From: SMTZ1-83 sp048884925
GTDB taxonomy: Archaea > Asgardarchaeota > Thorarchaeia > Thorarchaeales > Thorarchaeaceae
Assembly (NCBI GenBank): GCA_048884925.1
Contig: JBHLQK010000194.1
Coordinates: 1 to 5,825, forward strand
Length of the DNA: 5,825 nt
Reading direction: 5' to 3'
Shown piece by piece: positions 1 to 5,634 of this stretch. The notes under the pieces were generated by a model. It had not been told where the DNA came from. It made no database searches and worked only from the letters and a program-made list of their open reading frames with translations. How positions within the stretch are numbered: position 1 is the stretch's first letter; every line of letters starts with the position of its first letter. The position numbers and the translations under genes are program-made.

Positions 1-1
1 A

Positions 2-655
2 GCTGAAGCAGAAGCAGCCAAAACTGCCACAACAAAATCTGATGCGGAATACGAGGCATTGGAGGCGAAACTCGCTCTGATAGAGAAGGCACTAGAAGAG
101 AAGCGAGCAGAAGCGGATAAGAGCTCGTCAAAGATTATGGAATTGGAGAGAAAGGCGCAGAGTCTAGTGAAGGAGAAAGAAACTGCAGATGCCGAGAGCC
201 AGTCTAGACTAGATGAGCTCAATGCAATCCAAGACAAAATTAAGGGTATCAAGGAGCTAGAACAGCAGATATACGATCTTGAAGCTGAATTGAAGAAGAC
301 CCAAGACAAGATTCCAATGATTGAGATGCAAAAGGAGGCTTTTGAGAAAGCCACACGTCTCATGGAGAAGGAACGGGATATAGCTTTGGAGCAGAGAGAT
401 ATTTCTGAAGAGAGAATTAAGAGGTATATCGAAGTCATGAACATGGAATCTAGCACCAAAGTACTAATTCTTGTAGATGAGGTTGGATCAATCGCAATTG
501 CAGACTTGGCGAAAACATTGGCACAGCCAGTAGGGCTCGTGACAAAATGGGTCCGTCAATTTGATAAGCTTGGTGTCTTGAAGAAGAGAGGTGACAAGGC
601 GGTTTCCACTCTGCGAGAACTGGAAATCGAAGAAGGCGAGGTTGACGTAGATTAG
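2..655 (+). CDS. Coiled-coil protein with C-terminal winged helix (5' partial)
   Basis: The reading frame is open from base 2, so the start lies left of the window and the TTG at 59 is just an internal Leu codon; 217 residues are visible. The first ~150 are a continuous, highly charged helical region rich in Glu, Lys, Ala and Gln with heptad-like spacing and no Pro-rich breaks, typical of a long coiled coil. It begins with an Ala-Glu repeat (GCA/GAA codons). The last ~65 residues change character: the part from SSTKVLILVDEVGSIAIADL through QPVGLVTKWVRQFDKLGVLK reads as a winged helix-turn-helix, followed by a short acidic tail (EEGEVDVD). The gene ends in TAG. No signal peptide or membrane segment is visible in this part. 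I do not recognise the family. The architecture suggests a dimeric or filamentous protein with a terminal DNA- or protein-binding wing; a chromosome-associated or regulatory role is only inference. It converges on the minus-strand block. Confidence 0.85.
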   Translation, partial: AEAEAAKTATTKSDAEYEALEAKLALIEKALEEKRAEADKSSSKIMELERKAQSLVKEKETADAESQSRLDELNAIQDKIKGIKELEQQIYDLEAELKKTQDKIPMIEMQKEAFEKATRLMEKERDIALEQRDISEERIKRYIEVMNMESSTKVLILVDEVGSIAIADLAKTLAQPVGLVTKWVRQFDKLGVLKKRGDKAVSTLRELEIEEGEVDVD

Positions 656-658
656 AAT

Positions 659-1006
659 CTAGAATGCTATAGCCCTATCTCCACCTTGAAACGAGCCAAC
701 AATCTGAGCCCAGTAATCAGCCATCTTTCCGAGTGAATTGGAGAAATCGTTTGCCAGCCTGAACTCGCCCATCCGTTTCTCAACTAGCCCCGTATCTCTC
801 AGCTTCCTCATCACTTTGACATACAAGCCTCGACTCGACAACACAAATCGACGCCAGTCTGAATCCATCACAACACCATTACTCTTCACAATCTCATTGA
901 GTATCTTAGCTGCTTGCTCAACCTGCATCTCCGTTGAAAATACGTATCTTAGGAGGTGTCGAGGACTAATCAGAGACGGCCTTCTGACGATTGCTATTTT
1001 TGTCAT
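659..1006 (-). CDS. Small winged-helix protein, putative DNA-binding
   Basis: This 115-residue soluble protein starts at ATG 1006 and ends in TAG. Residues ~25-50 form helices around VEQAAKILNEIVKSNG. Residues ~58-72 (SRGLYVKVMRKLRDTG) look like a recognition helix, and LVEKRMGEFRLA (74-85) like the beta wing, so the fold is most likely a winged helix-turn-helix of the kind common in archaeal regulators. The C-terminal ~30 residues (LGKMADYWAQIVGSF) form another helix that could serve in dimerisation. No ligand-binding domain is present. The ATG lacks a strong Shine-Dalgarno sequence. It lies 48 bp downstream of the M50-like protease gene on the same strand and is probably last in that transcript; its stop is 3 bp from the stop of the convergent coiled-coil gene. 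The target is unknown; regulation of the adjacent protease or of the block is inference. Confidence 0.75.
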   Translation of the reverse strand: MTKIAIVRRPSLISPRHLLRYVFSTEMQVEQAAKILNEIVKSNGVVMDSDWRRFVLSSRGLYVKVMRKLRDTGLVEKRMGEFRLANDFSNSLGKMADYWAQIVGSFQGGDRAIAF

Positions 1007-1054
1007 ACTCTATACCCAAATACTGGAGTGACCCATGCAATATGGAAGTGCGTA

Positions 1055-2032
1055 TTACTCCAATGCCCTAGTGGTCTTCATCAGCAATAAGATAATCATC
1101 AGAACAACGAGAACTCCGATTGAAACTACGGTCTGGAAAGCTGGCGTGCCAATTTCCAGAAGGGAAAGAGCAATGCCAGAGCCAATACAGCCAAGCAGAG
1201 GGATCAGCTGAAAGGGGGCTCTAATTCTGGCCAGCCCAGCAACTAAAATAAAGAATCCATATCCAAGACCTGCAAAAGCAATAGCTAATGCAAACATGAC
1301 CGCAAGTAGCTCATAAAAGCCATACAACACATAGCCAGCGGCTGGCAAGAAATACACTATTGATAGCCAAAGGATATTGAATATCACAATGAAAAGCAAT
1401 CCAGTCTTAGCATTCCTGATATCAACATCGGAAGGTGCATTGCTGAACATTATAGTCATTGCCAGAAATGAAACAATCCAGAAAAGCGGACTAATGACTG
1501 TAAGACCAGAGAATGCATATAGAAACTCATAGACAAATCCTCCAATCTGTTCTACTGGGAGCATCCAATTACTGAGCAACATTGGGTCAGCTTTTATGGC
1601 AATAAGATACTGCCAAAGATCAATAGCCTCTCCCCCAAGATGGGAACCAGGTACCAGATAGGTTGCTGCAAGTGCGAAGAATGTCAGAAGGACTAGTGAT
1701 ACCGCAACGGGCGCCAGATTTATCACAGCTCTCTTGAGTGTACTGCTAGGATTGACATAACGAACATATCCCAGGATGATTCGATCATCCTCAACTGTGA
1801 CATTGATTGGTTTGAATTCTACAACCTTTGTCCTTGTGAACACACAGCCTAAAGCGTGAGAAGATTCATGCAGAGCAACCCCAGGGCCTACAAGCATGTA
1901 CCATGCCCTCGAGCCTGGATTTCGAGTTGTGCTTAGAACATACCTAGATAAAGTTTCAAGTAGCCATCCAAGACCCCACACCACAAAGAACAAGACGAAT
2001 GATAGTATTACTATCATAAAGTATGCATTCAT
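1055..2032 (-). CDS. Multi-pass membrane metalloprotease, M50-like (HEXXH)
   Basis: This is an integral membrane protein of 325 residues with about eight hydrophobic segments (roughly 5-25, 45-65, 103-127, 178-196, 209-229, 231-262, 270-290 and 296-318). HESSH at residues 55-59, inside or at the edge of segment 2, is a zinc-metalloprotease HEXXH motif preceded by GPGVAL, as in M50-type intramembrane or membrane-associated peptidases. NLAP (105-108) lies in segment 3 but lacks the Asp of the canonical site-2-protease NPxxDG motif. PSDVD (200-204) contains a PSxxD pattern whose Asp204 could supply the third zinc ligand; that is inference. An in-frame TTG at 2038 also exists, but I chose the ATG at 2032 because AGAGG (2044-2040) sits 7 nt before it and only 1 nt before the TTG. 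Possible substrates are membrane-anchored regulators or unfolded membrane proteins; none is identifiable. It lies between a coiled-coil gene and a winged-helix gene on the same strand. Confidence 0.75.
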   Translation of the reverse strand: MNAYFMIVILSFVLFFVVWGLGWLLETLSRYVLSTTRNPGSRAWYMLVGPGVALHESSHALGCVFTRTKVVEFKPINVTVEDDRIILGYVRYVNPSSTLKRAVINLAPVAVSLVLLTFFALAATYLVPGSHLGGEAIDLWQYLIAIKADPMLLSNWMLPVEQIGGFVYEFLYAFSGLTVISPLFWIVSFLAMTIMFSNAPSDVDIRNAKTGLLFIVIFNILWLSIVYFLPAAGYVLYGFYELLAVMFALAIAFAGLGYGFFILVAGLARIRAPFQLIPLLGCIGSGIALSLLEIGTPAFQTVVSIGVLVVLMIILLLMKTTRALE

Positions 2033-2039
2033 AGACAAG

Positions 2040-2044
2040 CCTCT
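2040..2044 (-). promoter_or_regulatory. Ribosome-binding site deciding the start of the M50-like gene
   Basis: On the minus strand the sequence reads AGAGG, seven bases before ATG at 2032. It complements the archaeal 16S rRNA 3' end. The spacing favours the ATG over the TTG two codons upstream. Confidence 0.55.
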
Positions 2045-2118
2045 GTTGAAACCCTATACCGATCTTTCAATTGCCAATCTTGTTCCTCAATGCTCCTACT
2101 CTTTAGGCTTTTCTTTAT

Positions 2119-2496
2119 TCACCCAACTTGCTTCTGTCTTTCTTTCTCTATCTCAAGGATTCTTCTTTCTCGAGTCTTGGCCGCATCTTTGATTCTCTTC
2201 TTTAAATTGTCAACTCGTTTCTCAAGGTCTGAAATCTGTTTGATTTTCTGTTTCTTGGCAAACTCAAAGTCTTTGTCAGCAGATTTCCATGCAGCCTCTG
2301 CAGATTTTGTCCTCTGTCTTATGGCATCAAACTCGTCTTTTCGTGCCTTGGCGATACTACGGAAACGTTCAATGTCAGCATCTAGTCGAGAGTCAATCCC
2401 ATGAAGCTGCGATTCCGCCAGACGAAGCTCCTCCCTGAACTTGTCGATATCGGCATCAATCCTCTTTATCTTCTTGTCATCATCAAACACAGACAT
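2119..2496 (-). CDS. Small coiled-coil protein of unknown function
   Basis: The encoded protein has 125 residues and starts MSVFDDDKK. From residue ~8 to the end it is almost entirely charged helix (Lys, Arg, Glu, Asp, Ala) with heptad-like patterns such as RIDADIDKFREELRLAESQL, suggesting one coiled coil, perhaps a hairpin. It has no Cys, signal peptide or membrane segment. The frame extends upstream to a GTG at 2556 that overlaps the stop of the dehydratase-like gene. I chose the ATG at 2496 because the extra 20 residues (Phe-, His- and Val-containing) do not share the charged-helix composition, though neither start has a convincing ribosome-binding site. The gene lies 59 bp after the dehydratase-like gene and 86 bp before the protease gene, all on the same strand. 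I do not recognise the family. It may be a structural or adaptor protein; its similarity in style to the coiled-coil gene at the left edge is compositional only. Confidence 0.7.
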   Translation of the reverse strand: MSVFDDDKKIKRIDADIDKFREELRLAESQLHGIDSRLDADIERFRSIAKARKDEFDAIRQRTKSAEAAWKSADKDFEFAKKQKIKQISDLEKRVDNLKKRIKDAAKTRERRILEIEKERQKQVG

Positions 2497-2555
2497 TGCT
2501 ATCAATCTGTGAAATGTCTTTGAGTATTTCACTCTTTGCAGGAAAACGAAATGCA

Positions 2556-3425
2556 CTAGAGCTGCCGAACATGATTACGCATCTTGCCTAGCCCTACCAT
2601 GGTAATCTCTACAAGATCGCCATCTTGGAGCGTGAAATCATCAGGCGGAACAACTCCAACTCCAGTTAGCATGATTGCACCTCTTGGGACTGGATTATCT
2701 CTGAACAAATGTTCAGTCAGCTCATTGAATCCACGTTTCATGTTTGCAGTGCTGGTTTCACCAGAGAATACAACATCACCGCTGCGATGAATTATCAATG
2801 ATATGGACACATTGCGAGGGTCCCTTATTTCATCAGCAGTAACGAGGTATGGGCCTATAGCGCATGAGTTCCGAAAAACTTTGGCTTGTGGAAGATAGAG
2901 GGGATTCGCTCCTTCGATATCACGAGAGCTCACGTCATTACCAATAATATACCCTACTACCTTCTTCTCCCCGTATACCAGGGTAAACTCAGGTTCCGGA
3001 ACATTCCACTTTGAATCGCTCCGTATGCATATGATATCATTCGGACCCACGGTTCTATAGCCAAAACCCTTGAGTAGAATCTCAGGACGTTCAGATTCGT
3101 ATACCATATCGTAGATACCCTTGATGTCGGTTTCATCTTCGCGAGCTTCTACACTTCGCTTGTATGTGACTCCTGCAGCCCAGACCTCAGAAGGAACCAT
3201 GGGCATAATCAACCGGTGTTCGATCCAGGACAGATTGTAGGATATGGACTCTTGACCATCTATTATCATTGTAATGAATTCACTTAGTCCTATTTCATCT
3301 GGCTTGTTTTGCTCAATGTAGTCACCGAAAGGATCGGGTCCTAGTGAATCATAGGCATCAAAACGATCATTGTCAATCAGACCTGCCACAACTCTTGATC
3401 CTTCAACAAATCTAGCCAGTTTCAA
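2556..3425 (-). CDS. FAH-family enzyme, probable 2-keto-3-deoxy-sugar-acid dehydratase (KdaD-like)
   Basis: The 289 residues are of normal length for the fumarylacetoacetate hydrolase fold. The N-terminal ~75 residues form the variable domain; the catalytic domain starts near VWAAGVTYKRSVEAR (81-95). Candidate metal ligands are Glu144 and Glu146 in VPEPEFTLVYG and Asp164 in GNDVSSRD. The stretch SSRDIEGANPLYLPQAK (166-182) and the earlier IYDMVYESERPE (104-115) match, from memory, the subgroup containing archaeal 2-dehydro-3-deoxy-D-arabinonate dehydratase rather than FAH proper or acylpyruvases. That enzyme converts 2-keto-3-deoxy-pentonate to 2,5-dioxopentanoate, on the way to 2-oxoglutarate. 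The C-terminal LTGVGVVPPDDFTLQDGDLV is the usual FAH ending. The TTG start gives MKLARFVEG, the standard family N-terminus, with AGGG about 9 nt before it. It is cytoplasmic by lack of signal sequence. It follows lplB by 36 bp and may share its transcript. The fold is certain; the exact substrate is inferred. Confidence 0.88.
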   Translation of the reverse strand: MKLARFVEGSRVVAGLIDNDRFDAYDSLGPDPFGDYIEQNKPDEIGLSEFITMIIDGQESISYNLSWIEHRLIMPMVPSEVWAAGVTYKRSVEAREDETDIKGIYDMVYESERPEILLKGFGYRTVGPNDIICIRSDSKWNVPEPEFTLVYGEKKVVGYIIGNDVSSRDIEGANPLYLPQAKVFRNSCAIGPYLVTADEIRDPRNVSISLIIHRSGDVVFSGETSTANMKRGFNELTEHLFRDNPVPRGAIMLTGVGVVPPDDFTLQDGDLVEITMVGLGKMRNHVRQL

Positions 3426-3461
3426 TATTAAATCCCTAGCCTGCCTCCAACTTGCTGAGTG

Positions 3462-3779
3462 TTATGAGTTCCGGTTTGAGGCCATCCATGCACTCATAAT
3501 TGCTTGAGCAAAGTCTTCAACACTTGCACCTATTAAAGTCGCCTGACTTCTTTCCATGACCTTCTGCATTTCATTGGTAAGAGCGGTTTCTGAGAGATGA
3601 ACTCCTTTGAGAGATGCTTCAATCTCCTCCAATACATATTCGGGATGTAAAAAGAAGTCGCCAAGAAGGGTTATGGCTTGAATCAATCCGTCTTCTGATT
3701 CGACCTTCACTTTGATGAGCTTGCCTCCTGCCACCTTATGAGCGTAGTAGCTAATCTTAATCACCTCTTGAGATTCCAT
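3462..3779 (-). CDS. lplB: Lipoate-protein ligase accessory subunit LplB
   Basis: This 105-residue protein corresponds to the C-terminal accessory domain that bacterial LplA carries fused. In archaea such as Thermoplasma it is a separate protein that LplA needs in order to form lipoyl-AMP. Visible signatures are the N-terminal HKVAGGKLIKVKVE (14-27), the central GDFFLHPE (40-47) followed by an amphipathic helix (YVLEEIEASLKG), and a C-terminal IGASVEDFAQAIMSAW (83-98), as in the family. The ATG at 3779 lies inside lplA, giving a 19-bp overlap in a different frame, so the two are probably translationally coupled in a fixed ratio. It ends in TAA. It should act in the cytoplasm as a heterodimer with the upstream gene product. 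The assignment rests on motif recognition plus the adjacent lplA and is firm. Confidence 0.88.
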   Translation of the reverse strand: MESQEVIKISYYAHKVAGGKLIKVKVESEDGLIQAITLLGDFFLHPEYVLEEIEASLKGVHLSETALTNEMQKVMERSQATLIGASVEDFAQAIMSAWMASNRNS

Positions 3780-4528
3780 TCATCTCTGCAATATCTCTCA
3801 TCAACGAAGCGCTGTGCAGTCTGGATCTCATCTACAGTCATGCTTCCATGTACAAGCCTAACAGCTAATGCTTTGCCAAAGCCAACCTCAAGCGCTTCTC
3901 TCAACTCATGAGAAGCCACTTCTCTACCTAATAATTCTCGAATTGAAGTGACTCGTTCCTTCACGTCTGCAATCATCTTGTCGGAAATCTTCTCTTGAGG
4001 CACCTTAAGAACTGAGAACATTGTTTCAACATCAAGGTCAAGTAAAATTGTACCATGCTGGAGTACACAGGAATGCCTTCGGGTTTGGGCGTTTCCAGAG
4101 ACCTTCTTTCCACCTGCAATTACATCATTGATAGGCTTGAATTCAGCCTCAATACCCAGTTGTTCAAGCCCTTTAACCACTCCCCCGCATAGAACATGAT
4201 AGGACTCGAGTATATCATCTGGGGCTAGCCTGTGTCCCTTTGGTAAGATTATGCTGTATGTGATCTCACCCTCGTAATCATGATAAACGGCGCCTCCTCC
4301 AGTGATTCGTCTGATGTAGTCGATTCCTTGCTTCTTGCAGTAATCTAGGTCTACTTCCTCACTCATCCCTTGAAAGGCTCCAATTGAAACGGCTGAGGGT
4401 TTCCACCGATAGAGCCGCAGGGTTGGAGGAACTTTGCCGCCTCCGACTGCAATCATAATCGATTCATCAATTGCCATGTTCATGTACGCCTTATTCGTTT
4501 CGAGGTCAAGGAAACGGAACTCTTCCAA
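3761..4528 (-). CDS. lplA: Lipoate-protein ligase catalytic subunit LplA
   Basis: The product has 255 residues, the length of the archaeal large subunit without the C-terminal domain. It attaches lipoate (or octanoate) to a lysine of carrier proteins such as glycine-cleavage H protein or 2-oxoacid dehydrogenase E2, via the acyl-AMP. Diagnostic motifs are RRITGGGAVYHD (73-84), which shapes the acyl and nucleotide pocket; the NDV plus GGKKVSGNAQ segment (134-148), in which Lys142 aligns with the conserved catalytic lysine; and RLYRWKPSAVSIGAFQ near 38-53. VPQEKISDK and RVTSI (177-196) also fit. The start is TTG, one base after the stop of the radical SAM gene; GGTGA (4539-4535) lies six bases before it, and the encoded FRFLDLE is the conserved N-terminus, so this start is well supported. 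It is downstream of a LipS-type synthase and overlaps lplB. Octanoyl transfer for LipS is an alternative physiological use. Confidence 0.93.
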   Translation of the reverse strand: MEEFRFLDLETNKAYMNMAIDESIMIAVGGGKVPPTLRLYRWKPSAVSIGAFQGMSEEVDLDYCKKQGIDYIRRITGGGAVYHDYEGEITYSIILPKGHRLAPDDILESYHVLCGGVVKGLEQLGIEAEFKPINDVIAGGKKVSGNAQTRRHSCVLQHGTILLDLDVETMFSVLKVPQEKISDKMIADVKERVTSIRELLGREVASHELREALEVGFGKALAVRLVHGSMTVDEIQTAQRFVDERYCRDEWNLKR

Positions 4529-4529
4529 T

Positions 4530-5510
4530 TCAATTCACCAGTCCAGTGGCTGCTATGGCTTCTGCGATTTCTTCTTGCGAAAGAGGCCGAGGATAGTTGT
4601 AGAGAGGCCCGCTAGGACGCTCATTATAGTATGGCCGATTACAGTTTCTGCAACCAGATGTCTGAAACGCGGCTCCAGATGATAAGATTTCCTTCAACTG
4701 TGATGAAGGTACGTTAAGTTGAATCTCACGATTTTCCAAAATGCTAATCTGATCTTCGTCAACAACTCCATTAGCTAGCAAATAGTGGACAACTTGGACT
4801 CGCCTATATTTTGAGATTTCTGGTTGCTTCCATTTCTCCATTGCAGTGCCTCGTATGCTTGTGAAAGCAAAAAGACCCACTCTAATCTTAAGGCGTTTCA
4901 TCAGCTTCAAGAAATCAAGAATCTCTGCCTCGGATTCACCAAGTCCCACAATCAGATGTGTAGCGACATTTCCTTCACCAAACAATTCAACTGCTTTGGA
5001 TAAAGCTTCCATATGACTGTGCCATCTATAGGATGATCCTCGCTTGCTTCCCTTGATAGATTCAAATAAGGATTCAGTACATGCATCTAACGCGATGCCG
5101 ATGCTGTTTACGCCAGCTACATGAAGTCGCCTCATCTCTCCTAATGTCAAAGGATGGATAGAAACAGAAATCGGAATTGACGTTTTGTTTCTAAGCCCAT
5201 TTATGATCATCTCGACGTCCTCTATGATATTCGGTACGTTCAAGACTTGGATGCAGATACGTTTGAATGGAGCATCTATTGAAAGCCGTTCCGCGACATC
5301 ATGCCAGCTGTAGACCGGCCATGAAATTCTGGACAAACGATCTGATGACGATCTGCTTTCTTTTGCTTGAGGACAAAATGCACAATTTGCGTCACACTTC
5401 CCCTCTGCATAAGTCATGAGAAAGGCTGTTGAGAAACAATCGTCAATCTTGCCAGATTCTAGTCCCATCTGAATTGCAGTACCAATTGAAAGACGAATCT
5501 TGTCGACCAA
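4530..5510 (-). CDS. Radical SAM enzyme, archaeal LipS-type lipoyl synthase component
   Basis: This 326-residue cytoplasmic protein has the radical SAM motif CDANCAFC (Cys39, Cys43, Cys46; CX3CX2C) that binds the SAM-cleaving [4Fe-4S] cluster. A TIM-barrel-like middle follows, with ICIQVLN (85-91), SVSIHPLT (115-122) and HLIVGLGESEAEI (185-197). The C-terminus has a second pair, SGCRNCNRPYYNERP (285-299; Cys287, Cys290), that could help hold an auxiliary cluster used as sulfur donor. It is biotin synthase-like and likely to be misannotated as BioB. Proteins of this type, LipS1 and LipS2, together replace LipA in Thermococcus, inserting two sulfurs into a protein-bound octanoyl chain. The lplA-lplB genes immediately downstream support that role. 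I cannot say whether this is LipS1 or LipS2, and no partner is in the window. TTG at 5510 is the start that keeps the conserved-looking IRLSIGTA N-terminus; an ATG at 5468 would cut it off. It has no good Shine-Dalgarno sequence, and the start lies in an inverted repeat. Confidence 0.85.
   Translation of the reverse strand: MVDKIRLSIGTAIQMGLESGKIDDCFSTAFLMTYAEGKCDANCAFCPQAKESRSSSDRLSRISWPVYSWHDVAERLSIDAPFKRICIQVLNVPNIIEDVEMIINGLRNKTSIPISVSIHPLTLGEMRRLHVAGVNSIGIALDACTESLFESIKGSKRGSSYRWHSHMEALSKAVELFGEGNVATHLIVGLGESEAEILDFLKLMKRLKIRVGLFAFTSIRGTAMEKWKQPEISKYRRVQVVHYLLANGVVDEDQISILENREIQLNVPSSQLKEILSSGAAFQTSGCRNCNRPYYNERPSGPLYNYPRPLSQEEIAEAIAATGLVN
4535..4539 (-). promoter_or_regulatory. Ribosome-binding site for lplA supporting a TTG start
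   Basis: GGTGA on the minus strand, inside the last codons of the radical SAM gene, lies six bases before the TTG at 4528. It matches the anti-Shine-Dalgarno complement and supports the non-ATG start. Confidence 0.6.
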
Positions 5511-5527
5511 ATCAACCAGGTTGGTCG
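5504..5527. repeat. Inverted repeat over the start of the lipS-type gene
   Basis: CGACCAA (5504-5510) and TTGGTCG (5521-5527) are perfect 7-bp arms separated by 10 bp. A shorter palindrome, CAACC-A-GGTTG (5513-5523), overlaps the spacer and the right arm. The left arm contains the TTG start codon (5508-5510), so the element could be an operator or an mRNA hairpin that hides the start. Function is inferred; the repeat itself is directly visible. Confidence 0.5.
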
Positions 5528-5570
5528 TTGAAATCTTACCGCTTTAACCATGTCGCTAAATCATTGGCAG

Positions 5571-5582
5571 CAAAGGTTTATT
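5571..5582 (+). promoter_or_regulatory. Candidate BRE/TATA promoter for the right-edge gene
   Basis: CAAAGG (5571-5576), resembling a TFB recognition element, is followed directly by TTTATT (5577-5582), resembling an archaeal TATA box. A start about 25 bp downstream would fall near 5605, leaving a ~30-nt leader with the ribosome-binding site at 5624. The spacing is consistent; the match is short. Confidence 0.45.
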
Positions 5583-5590
5583 CCACTTCA

Positions 5591-5614
5591 TTAATTTGCA
5601 TGAATGGAAATTAA
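5591..5614. repeat. AT-rich inverted repeat in the divergent promoter region
   Basis: TTAATTT (5591-5597) and AAATTAA (5608-5614) are perfect 7-bp arms with a 10-bp spacer, the same geometry as the repeat at 5504-5527 but a different sequence. It spans the expected plus-strand transcription start and overlaps a weak minus-strand TATA candidate, so it would suit a repressor site. AT-rich repeats arise readily by chance, so confidence is low. Confidence 0.35.
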
Positions 5615-5623
5615 GTTCTAAAT

Positions 5624-5630
5624 GAGGGTG
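5624..5630 (+). promoter_or_regulatory. Strong ribosome-binding site for the right-edge gene
   Basis: GAGGGTG lies four bases before the ATG at 5635 and closely matches the archaeal Shine-Dalgarno consensus (GGAGGTGA). It is the best such site in the window and shows that translation starts here. Confidence 0.65.
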
Positions 5631-5634
5631 TCAG

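Larger units (their letters stand above)
5511..5634. promoter_or_regulatory. Divergent intergenic/promoter region
   Basis: These 124 bp separate the minus-strand lipoyl unit from the plus-strand right-edge gene and must hold promoters for both unless transcription enters from further away. The plus-strand signal is the CAAAGG/TTTATT element listed separately. For the minus strand a possible BRE/TATA pair is TGCAAA followed by TTAATGAA (5600-5587), which would start transcription near 5565 and leave a ~55-nt leader; this is weak. Two inverted repeats are the most ordered features. No riboswitch or structured RNA is recognisable. Confidence 0.5.

Noticed and set aside
1..60. Short GCA/GAA tandem repeat at the left edge
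   Set aside because: It is the codon pattern of an Ala-Glu coiled-coil segment, not an independent DNA repeat.
59..61. TTG as the start of the left-edge coiled-coil gene
   Set aside because: The same frame is open to base 2 with the same Ala/Glu/Lys composition, so the true start is outside the window.
600..700. Transcription terminator between the convergent genes
   Set aside because: The stops are 3 bp apart and neither strand has a T-run or stable hairpin nearby, so no terminator can be supported.
738..1031. Plus-strand open frame of 97 codons opposite the winged-helix gene
   Set aside because: It lies almost entirely antisense to a coherent winged-helix protein, its translation is Ser/Thr-rich and has no recognisable domain, and there is no ribosome-binding site.
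1896..2404. Two overlapping plus-strand open frames opposite the protease and coiled-coil genes
   Set aside because: They are antisense to genes with clear motifs or composition. Their Ser/Phe/Leu-rich translations are what the reverse complement of Lys/Glu-rich coiled-coil codons gives.
2584..2790. Short plus-strand frame inside the dehydratase-like gene
   Set aside because: It is antisense to the conserved C-terminal part of the FAH domain and has no independent support.
4434..4682. Plus-strand frame across the lplA / radical SAM junction
   Set aside because: It is antisense to two well-supported genes and has no domain or start signal.
4530..5510. Annotation as biotin synthase (BioB)
   Set aside because: The CX3CX2C motif and barrel are shared, but the neighbours are lplA and lplB, no biotin genes are present, and the C-terminal SGCRNCNRPYYNERP segment fits LipS-type proteins better.
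5429..5614. Plus-strand frame running through the divergent promoter region
   Set aside because: Its first half is antisense to the N-terminus of the radical SAM protein and the rest covers promoter-like sequence; the translation has no recognisable features.
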